From PLOWO2-12-38-17 sp963709355 (lineage in GTDB: Bacteria > Planctomycetota > Brocadiia > Brocadiales > Brocadiaceae), in contig CAVPVY010000005.1 of the NCBI GenBank assembly GCA_963709355.1, positions 2,108,001 to 2,172,000 of the forward strand: a stretch of 64,000 nt of DNA. The letters are read 5' to 3'. Below the pieces are notes generated by a model. It ran no database searches, was not told the origin of the DNA, and saw only the letters and a program-made list of their open reading frames with translations. Positions 62,439-64,000 of the stretch are shown one piece after another. Positions within the stretch are counted from its first letter, which is position 1, and each line of letters opens with the position of its first letter. Position numbers and translations under genes: made by a program.

Positions 62439-63400
62439 AGAAATCCTTTACTGTTATTATCGTTATATCTGTAACTGCAGTTTTAATATGCTTAAAAAGC
62501 TCTCTTTATGTTGTTGACGTTCGTTCTCAGGCTGTTATCACCCAATTTGGTAAACCCATTAGAACTATTACCGAACCTGGTATTTTTTCAAAGGTGCCAT
62601 TCATTCAGGAAATAAGATACTTTGATAAACGCTTACTCGAATGGAGTGGAGAACCAAGTGATATCCTGACTCGGGATAAGGAAAATATTGGTGTTGGCAC
62701 ATGGGCACGCTGGAAAATTACAGAGCCGCTCAAATTTTATACCTCACTTGGAACAGAGCCGCGTGGTCAGGGATTGCTTGACGAGATAATCGAATCCGCT
62801 GTCAAGAATGTGGTCAGCGCATATACCCTGAAAGAAGTATTAAGAAACACAAACCGTAGACTTGAGTATACTACAAAAGAATTAGAAGTGGCAGAAGATA
62901 CCAAAAAGGTATTGATAACAATGGGACGAGACGAGATTACTGATGAAATACGGAAAATGGCAATAAGCTCACTCGAAGACAGATATGGGATCGAGCTTGT
63001 GGATGTCCGTATAAAATATATTAACTATGTAGAAGCTGTTATCCCAAAAATATATGATAGGATGCGCTCCGAACGTATTCGTATAGCAAACAAGTATGAA
63101 TCAGAAGGAAGAAGAGAGGAAGCCGAAATCCTGGGTTCAATGAAAAAAGAGTTGGAACGCATTGAATCGGAAGGGTACAGAACAGCAGAAGAAACAAAAG
63201 GACAGGCTAATGCAGAGGCGATCAGGATTTATGCCGATGCATATAAAAAGGCACCCGAATTCTACTCGTTTATAAAAACACTTGAGACATATGAAAATAC
63301 CTTTAATAAACAGACGCACCTCATTCTCAGTACTGATGGGGAATATTTCAAGTATCTAAAGAGTTTCCAGATGAACGGGAAATCTGTACTGGATAAGTGA
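62435..63400 (+). CDS. hflC: SPFH/band-7 membrane protein HflC
   Basis: In this 321-residue protein an N-terminal membrane segment (5-22) precedes the SPFH domain ('YVVDVRSQAVITQFGKPIRTITEPGIFSKVPFIQEIRYFDKRLLEW', about 25-70) and a coiled coil ('RMRSERIRIANKYESEGRREEAEILGSMKKELERIESEGYR'-like, about 205-250). It is the partner of HflK in the FtsH cage. It is coupled to hflK by a four-base overlap. The length is close to the usual 330 residues. Confidence 0.92.
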   Translation: MKKSFTVIIVISVTAVLICLKSSLYVVDVRSQAVITQFGKPIRTITEPGIFSKVPFIQEIRYFDKRLLEWSGEPSDILTRDKENIGVGTWARWKITEPLKFYTSLGTEPRGQGLLDEIIESAVKNVVSAYTLKEVLRNTNRRLEYTTKELEVAEDTKKVLITMGRDEITDEIRKMAISSLEDRYGIELVDVRIKYINYVEAVIPKIYDRMRSERIRIANKYESEGRREEAEILGSMKKELERIESEGYRTAEETKGQANAEAIRIYADAYKKAPEFYSFIKTLETYENTFNKQTHLILSTDGEYFKYLKSFQMNGKSVLDK

Positions 63401-63430
63401 TATTGAACTATAACTCAATAACTGCTCAAT

Positions 63431-64000
63431 TTAATCAATGTTTTCTCGATTGTTCTGAATGATTTGCTTTGCCTTTGTAATATTCTCGAGATGTTTCATG
63501 CCGATTGATTTTACAATAATTATACCGCCAATAAGCGTAAATAAATAATTAGTTAAAAACCTCCATATAACAAGAAATACCCCATTAATATGTGAAGGTA
63601 CAAATAAAGCAAAAAGGGTATATCCAATACCTTCCGATATGCCACTACCACCCGGTGTTGGTACATAATAAAGTAAAAAGTTCAAAACGCCCTGAACCAT
63701 GAAGGTATCTAAAACCATTACATCACAGCCAAGTCCCTTTAACAATACAAAGGCAACTAGAAATTGAGATGTAATCATCAATGCCGTACATAAAACTGCC
63801 AGAAACAAATGCCAGTAATCTTTCTGAAGCAGTTCTCGCAGGTTAGATTTAAATTCGTCAACTGTATGCAAGATATTTTCTTTTAATTTAAAAGACCTCT
63901 CTCTAAAAAACTTAAATCCTTCAAAGAAGATAAAAACCCTATCCAGAAATTTTCTTGCGGAACCAGGCGCAAAATAAAGGTAGGCAAAAAATATCACCGT
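63431..64000 (-). CDS. YbhN/UPF0104-type membrane protein, C-terminal part (runs off window)
   Basis: The frame stays open to the right edge; only about 190 C-terminal residues are present. There are four or five membrane segments ('LFLAVLCTALMITSQFLVAFVLLKG', 'LNFLLYYVPTPGGSGISEGIGYTLFALFV', 'LFTLIGGIIIVKSIG'). The PTPGGSGISEG motif is typical of the UPF0104/lysylphosphatidylglycerol synthase membrane-domain family, which is thought to move or modify lipids or glycans across the membrane. The true start lies beyond 64000. It converges with hflC, with 30 bases between the stops. Confidence 0.82.
   Translation of the reverse strand, partial: TVIFFAYLYFAPGSARKFLDRVFIFFEGFKFFRERSFKLKENILHTVDEFKSNLRELLQKDYWHLFLAVLCTALMITSQFLVAFVLLKGLGCDVMVLDTFMVQGVLNFLLYYVPTPGGSGISEGIGYTLFALFVPSHINGVFLVIWRFLTNYLFTLIGGIIIVKSIGMKHLENITKAKQIIQNNRENID

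Overview
The window looks like part of the chromosome of an anaerobic ammonium-oxidising (anammox) planctomycete of the Brocadiales; I cannot fix the genus. The grounds are the AT-rich base composition, a complete bacterial-type carbonyl branch of the Wood-Ljungdahl pathway, several small periplasmic c-type cytochromes, futalosine-pathway menaquinone synthesis (MqnE) and a very large SBBP-repeat surface protein. No rRNA or tRNA gene and no CRISPR array was recognised.

Layout. 1-5.1 kb: a minus-strand defence-type operon (DUF4007 protein, 1156-residue P-loop ATPase, PAPS-reductase-like protein running off the left edge) beside a truncated SNF2 helicase. 5.2-9.5 kb: a heterodimeric ABC exporter and a YbgC-type thioesterase. 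9.6-12.0 kb: decaying toxin-antitoxin genes with a duplicated segment, frameshifts and a nonsense codon. 12.3-18.15 kb: one giant secreted protein gene on the minus strand (DUF7948-like, SBBP repeats, CBM9-like, two LamG domains) cut into three reading frames by two single-base insertions. Its leader carries a c-di-GMP-I riboswitch overlapping a terminator, a partial second aptamer and another structured-looking segment. 18.6-19.4 kb is repeat-rich.

19.4-32.7 kb: the acetyl-CoA synthase/CO dehydrogenase operon, transcribed leftward: cooC, acsA, acsB (two overlapping frames), a clpP-like gene, acsC, a RACo-type activator, a second cooC/acsF, acsD and acsE. Together these reduce CO2 to CO, move a methyl group from methyl-tetrahydrofolate through a corrinoid protein and join both on the A-cluster of ACS to form acetyl-CoA. 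An IS481-type element with a 15-bp target duplication sits between the first cooC and acsA.

33-39.4 kb: hemB, then a second accessory stretch (TumE/TumA-type pair, FRG-domain protein, remnant of an Eco57I-type restriction enzyme, two unknown proteins, an MNT nucleotidyltransferase whose HEPN partner is internally deleted, an S23-type four-helix protein). 39.5-46.6 kb: housekeeping genes (mazG, era, DUF2851, DUF374, ndk, DUF4416, proS). 47.2-49.3 kb: three secreted monohaem cytochromes. 49.3-55.1 kb: a hydrolase, MBL-fold protein, phosphodiesterase, FMN/FeS/FAD oxidoreductase and mqnE. 55.3-58.4 kb: NapH/NosR-like membrane ferredoxin, PIG-L deacetylase, AIR-synthase-like protein. 58.4-59.75 kb: two integron-type gene cassettes with matched attC core sites, one holding a lipoprotein and one a hidden pseudogene. 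60-64 kb: peroxiredoxin, small metal-binding protein, hflK-hflC and a partial YbhN-family membrane protein.

Three themes stand out: accessory material in several stages of decay, single-base frame disruptions in otherwise conserved genes (acsB, the giant protein) which need checking against reads, and mobile DNA close to core carbon metabolism.
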